A DNA stretch of 64,000 bases. It comes from Malachius bipustulatus. Taxonomy: Eukaryota; Arthropoda; Insecta; Coleoptera; Melyridae. Position numbers and translations under genes: made by a program. Positions 24,173 through 36,682 of this stretch are shown here, piece after piece. A model generated the notes under the pieces. The model did no database searches and was not told where the DNA came from. It saw only the letters and a program-made list of their open reading frames with translations. The stretch lies in contig OU342630.1 in NCBI GenBank assembly GCA_910589415.1, positions 80,906,186 to 80,970,185 on the forward strand. The letters are read 5' to 3'. The first letter of the stretch is position 1, and each line of letters starts with the position of its first letter.

Positions 24173-25371
24173 ACATCAGTCAGGAACACACTACACATAC
24201 TATGCGAAATTTTGGAACGAAAATTTAGTCTTAACTGGTGCTTGATAGTTGTAGTTGTAGTGGCACCCTAAGTGGTTCAATATTACTTAATATAAAATAT
24301 CTATGCGATATACATACACGATATGAACATATACGATATGAACATATCTATACAAATTAGTAATTTATTTTGACCGTGTTATACCATGTCCAGTTATACC
24401 GTGCGAATACTGTGTCTTTATACATGCACAGGAACATTGTTAGGCTCTATTTCAATGAGTTACTATAGAGATCTACTTAATTGTTGGTATAGTTACAAAC
24501 AATATAATTGAAGCAGCTTACCGTATAGACATTATGAAATGCAATTCGCCTAAGTATAAAGAAAGACTCAGTAGGTACTTACAAAGTATACTATACATAT
24601 ATTAGGAATTAATTAATTCGGAAAGTATTTAGTTTAATAAAAGCACACTATTTTTCCTACGCCAAACAGATGAACTTTATTTTTTGTTCTTCCGCAGGGG
24701 TTTCTACAATATGATTAATTTAACAATACGGAAATTTAGTAAACAGGTGTTATATCGATGTTAACTTTATACTTACAGAATTTGAGTTTACAATAGAAAC
24801 CAAGAGTAATATCAACAGGAGGTAGAAAGGCTATAATCACATCAAAAATACAAACGATTTCTTCTTCTAATTTGGGCAAAAATACTTAAAAGTTAAGAAT
24901 AGTTCTAATATCTGGCTGAAATGATGGACACAAATACTTTTTTTTAATTTTTAAATGAATAACAGATGATTTAGAAATTGTTTTTTGACGAGTTTATTAT
25001 TATGTAAGTTTTCTATTATTACCTTTTGTAATTATAAAGAAAAATCTCTATTAGAATCCAACAAAATTTAAATACTACGAGCTCTATGACAGACAAAGAA
25101 AACTAAAACCTAAAGTAGCATTACACATTTTTTTTAATTGATCAAGAAAATAGCCAATAATATAACTTTATTCCGCTTTAAGTAGAGATTTTCCCCAAAT
25201 AATTAGTGTGTCTGCTTTTTTTTTAAATTATTCTAATTACTTCGTCACAAAGATTTAAAAAAAGTCTTCACTAATAATTGTATTCATTTACTACTCGCCT
25301 CTTCCTAAGCTTTCTTCTTTCTGATGTGAATATTCCTATTATGTACTAATAATATTTTGTATTCCTATATA

Positions 25372-26366
25372 CAGGGTGCACCATATATCCTTCTCTATAT
25401 TGCTCTTAACGCTAACAGATACAAGGTCGGTAAACAAGTCCAAAGAAGCGCAATTTTGTGGCCATCTCGAATCAGTCAAGACATACCAAATATCTGTGAC
25501 CGTTTCTGAAATATCCTGAAAAAACTGAAAAATCGAGATTTCTTATTTTTTCCATATCTTTTTTATTATTGGAGATTAATAAATAATTTTTTGTGGGCTT
25601 ACATAAGTCGGCAAGAGCTACCCATATGACATTTCAAAAATTTTCAAAGCCGACTAATCCCAGAGTTTTCATAGTCAACTTTCGTTTTTCTTATGGCCAC
25701 CATATTGTTTTTTTATGTTGTTGGATATAAAAAAAATAATAAAAACCAAAAATTGTTGAACTTCAACAAAATAATTAAACATTTTTTTATTCTTCTTTAT
25801 TCTTTACAAAAAAGACAACTTTTTAGACCGAATTTCATAGATAAATTAAAAAACCATAAGACAAGCACTATTTCGGCGTATTTCAACAATATTGACGTAT
25901 TTCGACGATTTTTTTTAGGTATTTTCTTTGAAAAAAGAAGAATAAAAAAAAAAATCTTTTTTTTTTTGAAATTTATTAATTTTTGGTTTCCATTATTTTT
26001 TTCATATCGACGACATAAAAAAATAATATGGCGGCCATAAGAAAAACGAAAGTTGACTGTGAAAACTCTTGGATCTAGTCGGCCTTGAAAATTTTTGTAA
26101 TGACAGGTGGGTAGCTCTTGACGGCTTATGTAAACCTCGAAAAAATTATTCATTAATTTCCAATAATAAGAAAGATATGACAAAAATAAGAAATCTCGAT
26201 TTTTCAGTTTTTTCAGGATATTTCAGGAGCTGTCACAGATATCTTGTATGTCTTGACGGATTGGAGATGGTCACAATACTGCGCATCTTTTCTCTAATTT
26301 AACCGACTCTGTATCTCTTAGCGTTCAGGAGATAGCAATATAGAGAAGGATACATGGTGCACCCTG
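25372..26366. mobile_element. palindromic DNA element (995 bp), CAGGGTGCACCAT ends, TA-flanked
   Basis: CAGGGTGCACCATATATCCT at the left mirrors TACATGGTGCACCCTG at the right, and the arms pair nearly to the centre. It is a close relative of the element at 45101-46088. Two opposed open frames inside are caused by the arms and are not genes. It lies in the intron about 100 bp beyond the 26464-26636 exon in transcription sense. Confidence 0.9.
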
Positions 26367-26463
26367 TATTTAAAACAGTATCAAAAAATTATATTAAATT
26401 TTTTCTCGGTCTTGGTACTCTAGTTTACGAATTTTGCAGTCCCCTATATGATTTCAGCATTAT

Positions 26464-26636
26464 TCAATGCCTCGAACAGTGTGTAAGAAAGTTGAATTTT
26501 CTTTTAAATTTTTTTCCACAAATTTTACAGTCATAAGTAGCTTCTTTTCCACAATCGATACTCAAGTGAGTATTAAGGCTGCCCTTATTCTTATAAGTTT
26601 TGTTGCATTTCAAACATTTAACACCAGCACCATCAC
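26464..26636 (-). CDS. lola: lola-like isoform exon, C2HC + C2H2 fingers
   Basis: Exon of 56 residues after a TTTTTTGTAG acceptor, ending at TGA directly after the last His. Finger 1: CLKCNKTYKNKGSLNTHLSI then DC. Finger 2: CKICGKKFKRKFNFLTHCSR then H. The SLNTHLSIDCGKE segment is nearly the same as in the 28975-29141 exon, marking the two as a duplicated pair. No clear AATAAA before the transposon that begins about 100 bp downstream, so its poly(A) site may have been affected by that insertion. Confidence 0.85.
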
Positions 26637-26699
26637 CTACAAAAAATGTTAATCAATGAAAATGATTCAGCTTATTTATAAATATACACCGTGTTGCAT

Positions 26700-28970
26700 A
26701 GAAAAGGTAACATAGGAAATACGTGTCTGTGTAAAGATTATTTCAACAATGCTTTTAAAATAAATACAGTTTCCTAGGAAACTATCAGCTTTTGAAACAG
26801 AGTGGCTTGAATCCTCAATAATAGTGACTGTAGTGCTTTCCCTATGTTACCTTTCCTATGCAACGCATTGTGAACAGAATAAATACGCAAACATTTCTAA
26901 ATTTTGAAACTTAAACTTTGAAAAGTCTAAATAATTACAATGTTTACCCGTACCTAGAATAGTTTAGCCAAATTTATCTGGGAATGCAGGAATGTGCGTA
27001 TAAGATATACATGGCGACTCGCTCATGAACCACTCAGTTAAAATTATTTTCACAACTAACTTCCAAATAGCGCCACAGGAAAGGAACGACCCAAACGCGA
27101 ATAGCCATAGCAGTCATGGGTATAAGAATTAATAAGACATCTGTGCCATTTTTTAAAATTTACCTGCAATCACGTTTTCGCTTGATTGGTTATTATTAGC
27201 GATGGCTATTTTGTGCAAGAAGGAGAGGAAACAACAACGTTGGTGGGCAAATTGATCTGTATAAACAACGCACTGGTCTGATGCTCGCGGGTATAAGAAA
27301 AGCAACTAACTTCTCAATACAAAGCCCCAATCTGGATTGATAATGCTTTTGCATTCCTCAGAAAAAGCGACACGAGATGGCTCGCCGCGAGCGGTTCGCG
27401 AGCAGTTCGTTCGGTGCTCCAAGGTTATCGCGGTTTTAGTCTTGCATCTGCTCATCTCTACTCAATCCTTTATTATTCAATACTCTATCAGGAAATTTAA
27501 TTCAACTGTTCATAGTAGCAAAGCGTGGTGATCCAAAAAGCAGGAGTGGATTTTAGGGTATGAAGGGATCTCTAGGTCTCTTGCTATCTATTACTTATCT
27601 ATAAGAGGTATACTACACTATTTAGAGTATTAAGTAAGACCCTTTGAAGTAGTTACTTATCTTATCATTCTACACAATATTATTTCTATATCACCACTTG
27701 TGATTCCAAAAATGTATTTTGACGTCCATGTTCTAACTTGATTTCACAGACCCAAATAAAATGTAAGACTTTAAAATTTAAAATCGTACTCTAAAAGGAT
27801 TAGCTGAGCGAACGGAAGGTGGATATGATAATAATTGGGATGGTGCTGGTGCTTCTGAGTCTCTACTTTCGGGGCTCATGCCCTATTTTATCCCCCTTGT
27901 CTTTTTTTGCGCTGCGCCGCTGGTGGATTCTAAAAACTTTCTGTTTTGATTGGAATTTTTTGTTATCTTGTAGTTTTTTTTGTGTTTGAGGTCATTTTCG
28001 ATACTTCGTTAGACGAAATTAAGTTTTCTAAAACCGTAGTTGCTCTCTCTTTTGGCTAATCTCAAGTTTCCAATAATTTTGACAGTTCAGTCCGTTTGAA
28101 TTTTGAACAGACTAAAATTTGACTAACTACAGGAGCTATAAAGAAAAAACTTGCGGACCGGACCACGAATCTTTAGTCATGGAAAAAGGTAAAGAATTAG
28201 GTACCTTCTTCGGTATGTACATAATATTTATGAACACTCTGTACAGTATACAATGAAAAAAAAATAAATAAAATGGCAAGCAAGTCCTTGCGACCGATTG
28301 AAAGGTTTTATAACAAAGAATATTTTCCCAAATTTTTAGAATGCAATTTGGAGTTAGAACCAAATGGCAGTAAAATATTAATTCAAAAATAATGCCGCCA
28401 TTTTGTTTGCATTCCTAAGTGCCGCCTGAAATGTTGGGATAAGATTCTGTGTTGTGAGATCTTTCCAATAGCAAGACCATACTTTCCATTAAAAAAACCT
28501 CCATCTTGATTTTTGATAACCATTTTGTTAACGTCAAAAGATAGTATTTTATACATAACTGACGTATACCGAGCTTCAATTATTTATCTTAATGGTACAA
28601 AAACTAAAGAGGGAGGAGGGCACTAAAGATTCGTACTGGGTGAAGGAAACTCATGTAAATTTAATAATTTTGACAAACGATAAAAAAATCTAAGGGTACT
28701 GCTTTTGGTTAACTTAGAAAGCAACACTCTCTACAGGTCAGCATATGCCAAGAACTTACTTCAGTTTATATAAGCAACAATAGAGGGGCAAAATGTTTCG
28801 CTAACTTTGATAAGTAGGTTACTCTTGCGTTTAAATATTGACTCATCTTGTGAAGATTATAATGTTCTTCAATAATAGAATAAAATAAGGAACAGAAATA
28901 TCCACTCAGTGCAGAAAAATTTTCAGTTTATTAACATCGTTCAAAACATGCTCAATAACATCAGTGATAA
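26700..28970. other. intronic, no gene recognised
   Basis: AT-rich intron between two array exons. A short inverted pair (CGAATCTTTAGT at 28167 and ACTAAAGATTCG at 28623) may mark a decayed element. Positions 27340-27440 are CpG-richer, without a convincing frame. Confidence 0.45.
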
Positions 28971-28974
28971 TAAA

Positions 28975-29141
28975 TTAATAGTGCCTGTTAATGTGCACTG
29001 AGAGGTCATACTTTCTTCTGAATGACTTATGACAAATTTCACATCTATGACTTTTCTCTTTTCCACAATCAATAGACAGGTGAGCATTTAGACTTTTTTT
29101 ATTCTTATAGGTTTTGCTACACCTCAAGCATTTATTGTCAC
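28975..29141 (-). CDS. lola: lola-like isoform exon, C2HC + C2H2 fingers
   Basis: Exon of 54 residues from a TTTTTTCAG acceptor to TAA two residues after the last zinc ligand region (HINRHY). Finger 1: CLRCSKTYKNKKSLNAHLSI then DC. Finger 2: CEICHKSFRRKYDLSVHINR then H. An AATAAA (plus-strand TTTATT at 28927-28932) lies about 43 bases past the stop, giving a very compact terminal exon. Confidence 0.88.
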
Positions 29142-29993
29142 CTGAAAAAATATGCATTAGATTTATAAATAGATAAAAATATTCGTAAAGGAATAATAAT
29201 TAGTTACATTCAAAATTCTCTACCACCGGACGAGGAGCATGTCGACATTCATTTCATAGTTTCAGAAAGTTTCAACGCTAACAGAGTAAATTAAAGGACA
29301 TATTTTTTTATAATCACTGATATCAGAGGTGGATTTAAAAACACAGGATGTTTCAAAAAAAGATGGTCCCGTTGCTAGGATAATGGAGGTATAAAACCAT
29401 AAAACTCCATTAAACTACGAAAATAATTTCCGGGGTACCGCATTCACAAAAACTACCCATTTGGTGAAAGAAGCAACATTTAGCTAATATAATCTCTCGT
29501 TGACCGTTGAAAATACCAAAGCCTACCTAAGGGTCGAAAACATAAATTTTACCAAAAAATCTCTTCTTATAAAAAAAAGTTCTATTAATTTCCCAAACAA
29601 GAACCTACTCTTGTACTTTCTTGAGAAAAAACGATATTTCGTAAAAAATACCAACAATTTTTCTTTAAGTACCACCCTGGCTCCTAGATCTGGCAACAGG
29701 TCATCCTGTAAATTCGTAGTACAACAGCTTTTGAAATGATTGTCAATTAATTTTGAGGGACATTGGAAATAATTCATACGTCAAAATTCAAAATCGAAGT
29801 TTAGGTAGGTACAATAATGGTGCTCTATCGCGACGGTTTTACCCCTACGCTGGCTCCCCTCCACTTTCTCTGCTTGCTCCGAGCCGACAGGCCTCAGCGT
29901 TGCCACATTAAATCCTTGTGTCCGTTCTCCTACGGCCTTAAAGTGTCATTTTTGGTTACAAATAATATTAAAACACTTATTTGCTGCAGTTAA

Positions 29994-30077
29994 GTCAGGT
30001 CTTTGGTCAGGGTAGGTTTTTTTTTCTTCAAATGTTCGTAAAATGAAAAAAAAAACTACCCTGCCCAAAGACCTGAC
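29994..30077. repeat. short hairpin element, copy 2
   Basis: GTCAGGTCTTTGGTCAGGGT pairs with CCCTGCCCAAAGACCTGAC across a short T-rich/A-rich loop. Same family as 15040-15118. Confidence 0.8.
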
Positions 30078-30280
30078 GGAACCGCTCTCATGTCGAAGCG
30101 GGTAGGAAGCGCGCAGGATTGTCTGCAGAACGTAGAAGGGCTTGCATATGGCAACGCTGAGAACGTGTTGGAGCGTAGCAAGCAGAGAAAGTGTGCTCGG
30201 ATCCTGTTTTTCAAAAGTCAATCAGAAAATGTGATTTTCTGTAAAAAAAGTGCAAAACATTTCTTTTCAAGTACGGTCCT

Positions 30281-30553
30281 GGATAGCTCAGTGAAGTTGG
30301 CACCCCTAAATGCAAATTTTTATAATTTAAACGAAATTCGTTTTTCCACCGTTTGTCCACGTTTGTCCAATCAACATTTTCGCTAACCCACCCTTCAAAA
30401 ATAATAATATATAATTCGATTTTTAAAATCTTTTTCAGAAGGGTGGACAAACGAAAATTTTGGTTGGACAATCGTGGACAAACCGTGGACAAACGAATGC
30501 CGTCTAAATTTAAAAAAATTCGCACTTAGGGGTGAAAACTTCACTAAGCTGTC
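30281..30553. repeat. palindromic element with TTTGTCCACG repeats
   Basis: GGATAGCTCAGTGAAGTT at the left mirrors AACTTCACTAAGCTGTCC at the right. Each arm carries repeated GTTTGTCCACG(G). Part of its end sequence (CTGGATAGCTC) recurs at 62275, and the GGACAAACG motif recurs in the 48.3-49.1 kb region. Confidence 0.7.
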
Positions 30554-31895
30554 CTGGATTTAGATTTAGATTTGCCTCGATTTCCCTTACCTGGCATTTA
30601 ACGCATACGTCGCATTGGTCATTAATCCCCACTATAAGTAACTACTAAAAATATCAAAAATATAAGTTTTTATATCCTCTTCAAATATTATTTTGACTTT
30701 TTTCTTAGCTTGCTTGGTTTTTGAGATATTCAATTTTGCCATAAGCCAAAAAAAAAAAGAGTTTTTTTGAAGAAATTAGTCATGTAGGTATTCTTTTTTA
30801 CAATGAGAAATTTTTTGATATGTACCTATCTTCAACGGTTAACGAGTTACTAGCGAAATAAGATTTTCTTCACCAAAGGGGAGTTTTATAGGGGAGGCGG
30901 AACCCCCAGAATTGGATTTTTGTGGTTTTATGATTTAAGATACCTCCACTAACAGTTTCTGAAGAAGAAATTAATCCAAATTTTTCTGAACTTGTGTGCG
31001 TGTTATATTTGCGTATTTTTACTTTACAAGACTAGACTATCATTAGGGCCCGGCGACTCGGGGCCCACCGGGAAATGCCCGGCCAGCACACGCCTGAGTA
31101 CACAGTAACGAGTTTTACGAAGAATACCTTTTAGGTGTAAAATTAACTGATGCTTAAAGTCCACTTAAAATTACATTAGAAAATCTAACCGTTTGGAACT
31201 ACTCGGAACGAGGCGCGGTACTTGCGCCCTCTATGATAGTCAGATAATAAAAACAAGTTCGTGGACTATGTCAGCTCCAAAATATGAATACAAAATTTCA
31301 TTACAATGTTGCCAGTAGTTTCAATTTAATAATAATAATGTGTTTAATATCTTGAATCCGGTTGCCTTACTAATTTTCTTTACTAACCTAACCACACTTA
31401 TTTTTCATAGTTCTACCTATCCTAGCAACGGAGGTACTTTTTTAAACATCCTGTATATATCCTGTATAATAAAAGTCCAATTTGATTGAATGTTGCAGTT
31501 ATGCATGTACTAGTCCAGTAATATAGAATTCCGTACATAACGTGACAACGTGTCTTGTGCCTTAACAATAACACGAACATGGAAATACCCTTTTCAATAT
31601 GATTGGAAGAATATAATTTTTCTACGACCACCTCCAAGGAAACCAGCTACGTATATGTATTTTTCTAAACCTACAATAAAAATGGAAGTAGGTTATATAC
31701 AAACAAGAATACAAGTAGGTAGAAACAATAAATCTTTACAAGAATTCAATACAAAAATTATTAAAAACACAAGAATACACAAATACACATAGGTACACCT
31801 AAAATTGACATTATGTGTCAATATTAAAATACGAAAATCGGACTTTCTAGACAATCCTTAATTCCGTAATTTTTTTGTGACCTATCGGATTCATA

Positions 31896-32743
31896 CAGGG
31901 TGATCCATTTTAATTATTTTTTGAAATCATTGGAAAAGTGCATTATTTCTGGAAAGAAAGTTTTAGACACAAGTTATCTAGTTTAGAGTGTGACATCGTT
32001 TGGGGGCGAAAAGTAGCCCCCACCCTTAACCCCCTCCCTATGCATGGGGGTGATTTTGATTTCTTAAATAGAAACCCCAATTTTTTTTTGGGCATTATGA
32101 TTTTTCATTTAAGTATACATTTCTTCATGCAATGCAACCCTCGTCCCATAAAAATGTAATCAAAAAATCGATTTTTCGATATCCATTCAATATCTTGTAC
32201 CTAAAAACCGGTCTGCAGGGGAAAATTGAAAAAGGCAGAAGTTGTTTCAAAAGGCAGAAGGGGACGAGTTTGGTTTGGAAAGTGCCATCGGTTGGACATA
32301 AAAACTACCCTCCTCCCGCAATCTTCAGGGGTGATTTTGAAATTTGTATTGGAATGGGGGGGGGGGGGTAGTTTTTAACCGATGACCCTTTCCAAGCCAA
32401 ACAATTTTTTCCTTTTACAATTTTCCCCTGGAGACCGGTTTTTAGGCACAAGAAAGTAACTGGATATCGAACAATCAATTTTTGGATTGCATTTTAGGGG
32501 ACGAGTGTTGCATTACATGAAAAATCGATTCAGACAAAAGTATCTTATTGTATGAAAAAATGGGGGTTCCTATTTAAGATGTGGAATCAGTCCCATCCTT
32601 AGGCAGGGGGTTAAGGTTGGGGTGGTATTTTGGCTCCAAACGATGTCCCCCTCCAAAATGGATCACTTGTGTCTGAAACTCTTTCTCCAGAAATGATGCC
32701 CCTTCCCAATGATTTCAAAAAAATATTAATATGCATCACACTG
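31896..32743. mobile_element. palindromic DNA element (848 bp), CAGGGTGATCC ends, TA-flanked
   Basis: CAGGGTGATCCATTTTAAT at the left is matched by the right end ATGCATCACACTG in diverged form; inner arms are better (CATTGGAAAAGTGCATTATTTC / GAAATGATGCCCCTTCCCAATG; AAAACCGGTCTGCAGGGG / CCCCTGGAGACCGGTTTTT). It contains a run of G at 32357-32368. No transposase. Confidence 0.8.
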
Positions 32744-32799
32744 TATATGAATCTATACTAGACTATTTAATGGCAAGGTTCAATAATTGAAAAAAACGA

Positions 32800-34430
32800 A
32801 AACAGAACGAAAGTTCAGAGCTGGTTGGGGGCCAAATGTCCCAGGTCGAATTCATGTAGTGTTGGCTATTCAAATATTACATAAACAGCAGCCTATGACA
32901 AAATCTATTAACTTACTATAAGTTCTTTTCTGAAGATGCAAAACTTATGCACCATAGGTATTTATATAAAGTGAAGTCAGGATGTATCTTTCATATTAAA
33001 AAAAATTACCAAATAAAAAGTTCTGTTCTTTGACAATGTTTAACAGCCTTTTAGCTAAAGTTTTTGCTACTAGTTTTTTAAGGTTAACGAGAATACCCCA
33101 AACTTGTATAGATGTTCTATCAGTCGCATGACTGTTCTTTTAGATTTTTAAAGTCTCGGTGTGGTGAAGGAGATCTTGTACCTAGAGCCTATATAGATAG
33201 TCTTGCTCCTTCAGATGAGGTTTCCATATTCTAAGAACTTCATCAACACGTTAATCTAGTCTCTCTTTAATCTAATATTCAGAAAGATTATAGTCATATT
33301 GGTCTAAACGGTCGTATTTCTGCTCCCTACATGCTTCTTAGCTTTCTTGAAGAGCAATCGTGCTTTCTGTCTAATTTTCGGAAGTTTTGAATTCCACTAG
33401 ATTACAATTTCACCTTTGGATAAGTTGTCTGGCTGACTAGCTCTCTTCCACCATTTCTTTTCTTATTACGCCTTCAGGTTACGGGAAAACGTTTAACCCT
33501 CTTCCGGCGAGATCTCATACGATTTAATCTTTCAACAATCGTGTATAGCACAAAAGTGAAATCTTTAATACCTCTCTTTGTGCTTCATGCCTTGTGATGA
33601 AATATTTGCTTGATTTTAGCGACAAGATCTGGTTATCCAGCAATCGTATAGATTCCTACAGATCCTCCAGGTCTAGTCGTTTCTTCGGCATAAAGACCAC
33701 GACAATAGTGGTCTTGACCACTTCTCTGGAGGTACAGGACTAGTACTTACCACTCCCTTCTAAGACTCTTAGTTTAAAAGTAACGAACCGCGCCCTTATC
33801 GGTCTGATGTTTTTCTACTGGGGTCTTGTTCCTGCGGTTCGCACTCTTGAGAGGTCTTGAGACTACAGTCTCCCTTCCTTGAGTAAAATTTTATGGAAAA
33901 GCAGATATTGAATCTATGATAAGTCTTACTCTCTCGTACTCGTAACCTTCTAGGTTTGATTGGTTTTACAACGATCTTAAGGGATTTTTTCTAATAGGGA
34001 TTTTAAATTTTTTAACATTAGATATTGTGACTCCGAGGCTACGTTTTATGAAGGTAGGTATATTCCCTATTGGACCGGCAGCTCTGCTTCCCTGAAAATT
34101 TCTGATTTTGACAGTTACTCACTTTGGTTGGTATCAATTTTAATTCCATGAGTATGGAGGACATATAATTACTGTGCCATAGTCCTGTATGGATACAAAT
34201 TGTACTTTCTTAAAACATATTTAAAAAATAATTGCCCTTTTCCCAAAGCTTTGCGATTGGTGGTAGCTCCAAAATAATTATATAAATGAGATCAAGGGGG
34301 ATACACAGTTATAAGTATGAGTATGAGATGGGGACTGTTTATTACATAATTAAGTTGACAAAGTTTTCTTGGAATTGCGGGCGTTAATTTGAAACAAAAT
34401 TATTTTGAATTACTCAGCGGGCATGAGCGT
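32800..34430. other. intronic, no gene recognised; unusual composition
   Basis: Positions about 33060-33960 are less A-rich and more C/T-rich than the rest of the intron and contain no frame of note. It may be a thoroughly decayed retroelement on the minus strand, but no motif supports this. Confidence 0.4.
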
Positions 34431-34438
34431 TACATTAG

Positions 34439-34630
34439 TATCGGGTGATCCACAAAATTTTTCATCAACTAGTGCCTTGGAAAAAATGAAGCATGTCTGC
34501 CAGGCTATCAGATAAAAAGCAAACTATTGGTAGGTGTGCTCAGGTGCAATGAGCTCAGATATGACTGCAATAGCTATCTCTCTCTTCCAAGGCACTAGTT
34601 GATGAAACATTTGGTGGATCACAGTGTATA
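34439..34630. repeat. 190-bp MITE, inverted repeats
   Basis: GGGTGATCCACAAAATTTTT...CATCAACTAGTGCCTTGGAA is mirrored by TTCCAAGGCACTAGTTGATG...GGATCACAGTG. The arms are about 40 bp. TA flanks both sides. Non-coding. Confidence 0.85.
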
Positions 34631-34933
34631 AATTTTACGGATAGGCAATAAAACGATCAGGTAGTAATAATATTTACATCAAAAATAAAATTATTTACTT
34701 TATGATTTAATAAATACCGGTTTATTATCAAAATAATCAAATCATTTACATTTATAGATATACACTTATATACACTTCATTCTTGAAGAAAATTCAGTCA
34801 GCATTTTCAAAGAAATTTGAAGAAAAATTTGGCTATACCAACACAAAGCCATATAAGCCATACATTGAACATAAATGGTAAAAATTTATTAGCAATATGA
34901 CAGGCCCAGATAAATATTTTCCATTTTCTAGAT

Positions 34934-35130
34934 TCAAGAAAACTCCGTCTCAAGAGTGGGATGAGCTAACATGTGCTTCTTGAGATTATATCTTCTTTTG
35001 AACGTCTTTTTACATGTTGGACAAACATGACGTTTGGAGCGAATACAGTCTTGTGCTAAATGCGCACTCAAAGTGTTCTTATTTTTATATTCTTTAAAAC
35101 AGCCTGGACATGTAATATTGTTCCTATGAT
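34934..35130 (-). CDS. lola: lola-like isoform exon, C2HC + C2H2 fingers
   Basis: Exon of 64 residues from an AATTTCAG acceptor to TGA. Finger 1: CPGCFKEYKNKNTLSAHLAQ then DC. Finger 2: CPTCKKTFKRRYNLKKHMLA then H, followed by a short acidic tail PTLETEFS. The KNKNTL.AHL.QDC segment is shared with the 42671-42852 exon. AATAAA (plus TTTATT at 34885-34890) lies about 44 bases past the stop. Confidence 0.88.
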
Positions 35131-35543
35131 CTGAAATTAAACATTCATTAAAAATGAAACTTAATTGTCAAGAGCTACCTATTTTACACAAGAATTACTA
35201 TTAGTAAACGTCTTTTCATGTGTCTTTTATGGCAACCATGTTGAGAGAACAAGAAAATGTCACCTGGTCACCATATAGAGGTCTAATGCCATCCTCCCTC
35301 TTCAATAACAAACAATCACGTGTGTAATTAAAATAACGAAAAAAACTCTACCTTGTGAGGAACCTCTGACTATGGCAACAATGGCCCTCAATTCTTTCTG
35401 ACCCCAATAATACTAGTCTTCGGAAATGATATACCTGAATAAGGAATTGTCAAAAGCGACCTGAATGTCAGAAAAAAGGCTGGTTCAAGGTTCCAAATTT
35501 TTTCTCTACTTTCTCTTATTTTATATTACTTCAACAGTTTATT

Positions 35544-35755
35544 ATACCTCACGGCCGAAACAACGTGCAGTAACTGACCAAAACAGCAATTTTGGAGAAA
35601 CAGCAAGCAAAAACTTACCTTTGAAGGAACATTTCTATTTGCCTCTTCTCGGTCAGTGAAAATGTTCCTCCAAACGTAAGTTTCTGCTTGCCGTCTCTCC
35701 GAAATTTTTTTTTTAGTAACGCCAGTTACTGCACATTATTTCGGCCATGAGGTAT
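35544..35755. repeat. 212-bp MITE, long inverted repeats
   Basis: ATACCTCACGGCCGAAACAA...CGTGCAGTAACTG is mirrored by CAGTTACTGCACATTATTTC...GGCCATGAGGTAT; the inner arms continue (GGAGAAACAGCAAGCAAAAACTTAC). TA flanks the ends. Confidence 0.85.
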
Positions 35756-35945
35756 AGGTAGACACATTAAAGAAACATCATATTATTTGCCGAAATTAAT
35801 TAATTTATTTGTACAATATTTACAAGTGTATAAGTACAAAACTCTAATTAATTTTGACTAGAGTATTTGGTGAGGACAACACAAATAAAAGGTGTATTTT
35901 ACAATATTAATTCCAGTCAAAAGAATGTTTATAATGTTTGGGGAA

Positions 35946-36175
35946 CTAAACCAAAGGATCGTTACAAGAATCTTCCTCCTCATCATCCTCCTGCTCCACA
36001 AATTGATGTGCAAATCGTATAATGTGCCTTTTCAGGTCGTGTTTTCTTCTAAATTTGACATTGCATACAAGACACGCATATTCCTTGGACCGTCCGCAGT
36101 CTAGATGCTGATGGGACTGCAAAGCCGTTTTGGATACATATCTTTTCTTACAGTTTTTACACAAAAACGGAAACC
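35946..36175 (-). CDS. lola: lola-like isoform exon, acidic tail
   Basis: Exon of 75 residues, the longest of the array, from an AATTTTTAG acceptor to TAG. Finger 1: CKNCKKRYVSKTALQSHQHL then DC. Finger 2: CLVCNVKFRRKHDLKRHIIR then FAH, i.e. five residues between the two His instead of three or four. It carries a distinctive acidic C-terminus, VEQEDDEEEDSCNDPLV, seen in no other member. AATAAA lies about 140 bases past the stop. Confidence 0.86.
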
Positions 36176-36403
36176 CTAAAAATTTAACAGTTAGTAAATG
36201 ACAATCAGTAGTAATGCCTCAGAATTTGATACGACATGCACGATAATTTTATTTTATGTTTATTTTTTGTTAGGACCATAATCTTATTAGCAGGGTATAG
36301 GGTGACTATGGACGTTTAACTATCGTCTGAATTCAGATAATCTGAATAATCGGAGAAGAATCTAATCCTAAGCAACATATTTTAGACCGCACTCAGAAGA
36401 AGA

Positions 36404-36682
36404 CTATGATCGCTTTTGCCCTAAACTCTTAACGAGTAGTAACTTATAAACAAGATACTGTGCAAGGCATGATCTTAGAATTTTGTTCCATAGGAAGTGC
36501 CAGGTTATTATTCGTTAAGCAAATGTAAAGCAGGGTTCACAGGGTGCTTATGCACTTTTTATGAAACAGGTCAAGACAAAAGACCAGAACTAAGGCCAGG
36601 TTGTGTTCTTTTATCTAGTCTGCTTCATAAAAAGTGTCTAGTGCAAGTTACTCGAGTTTAAGGGTTAAAGCGATTATGAACT
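36404..36682. repeat. inverted repeat element
   Basis: GATCGCTTTTGCCCTAAACTCTTAACGAG is mirrored by CTCGAGTTTAAGGGTTAAAGCGATTATG; the inner arms CACTTTTTATGAAACAG / CTGCTTCATAAAAAGTG also pair. Confidence 0.7.

Larger units (their letters stand above)
29344..31453. mobile_element. possible 2.1-kb element with CAGGATGTTT inverted ends
   Basis: CAGGATGTTTCAAAAAA...CCGTTGCTAGGATA at the left pairs with the complement of TATCCTAGCAACGG...AAACATCCTG at the right, about 37 bp with gaps. The interior holds two other small elements (29994-30077 and 30281-30553) and no transposase. It could also be two independent solo ends. Confidence 0.45.

Noticed and set aside
25693..26183. Opposed open frames of 115 and 128 codons
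   Set aside because: They lie in the arms of a palindromic transposon, are rich in Phe/Lys from A/T runs and mirror each other.
28167..28636. Inverted repeat element around CGAATCTTTAGT
   Set aside because: Only about 13 bases pair and no target duplication or further arm pairing is visible.
31040..31095. GC-rich patch GGGCCCGGCGACTCGGGGCCC as regulatory site
   Set aside because: It looks like a piece of a decayed element and has no partner; no support for a function.
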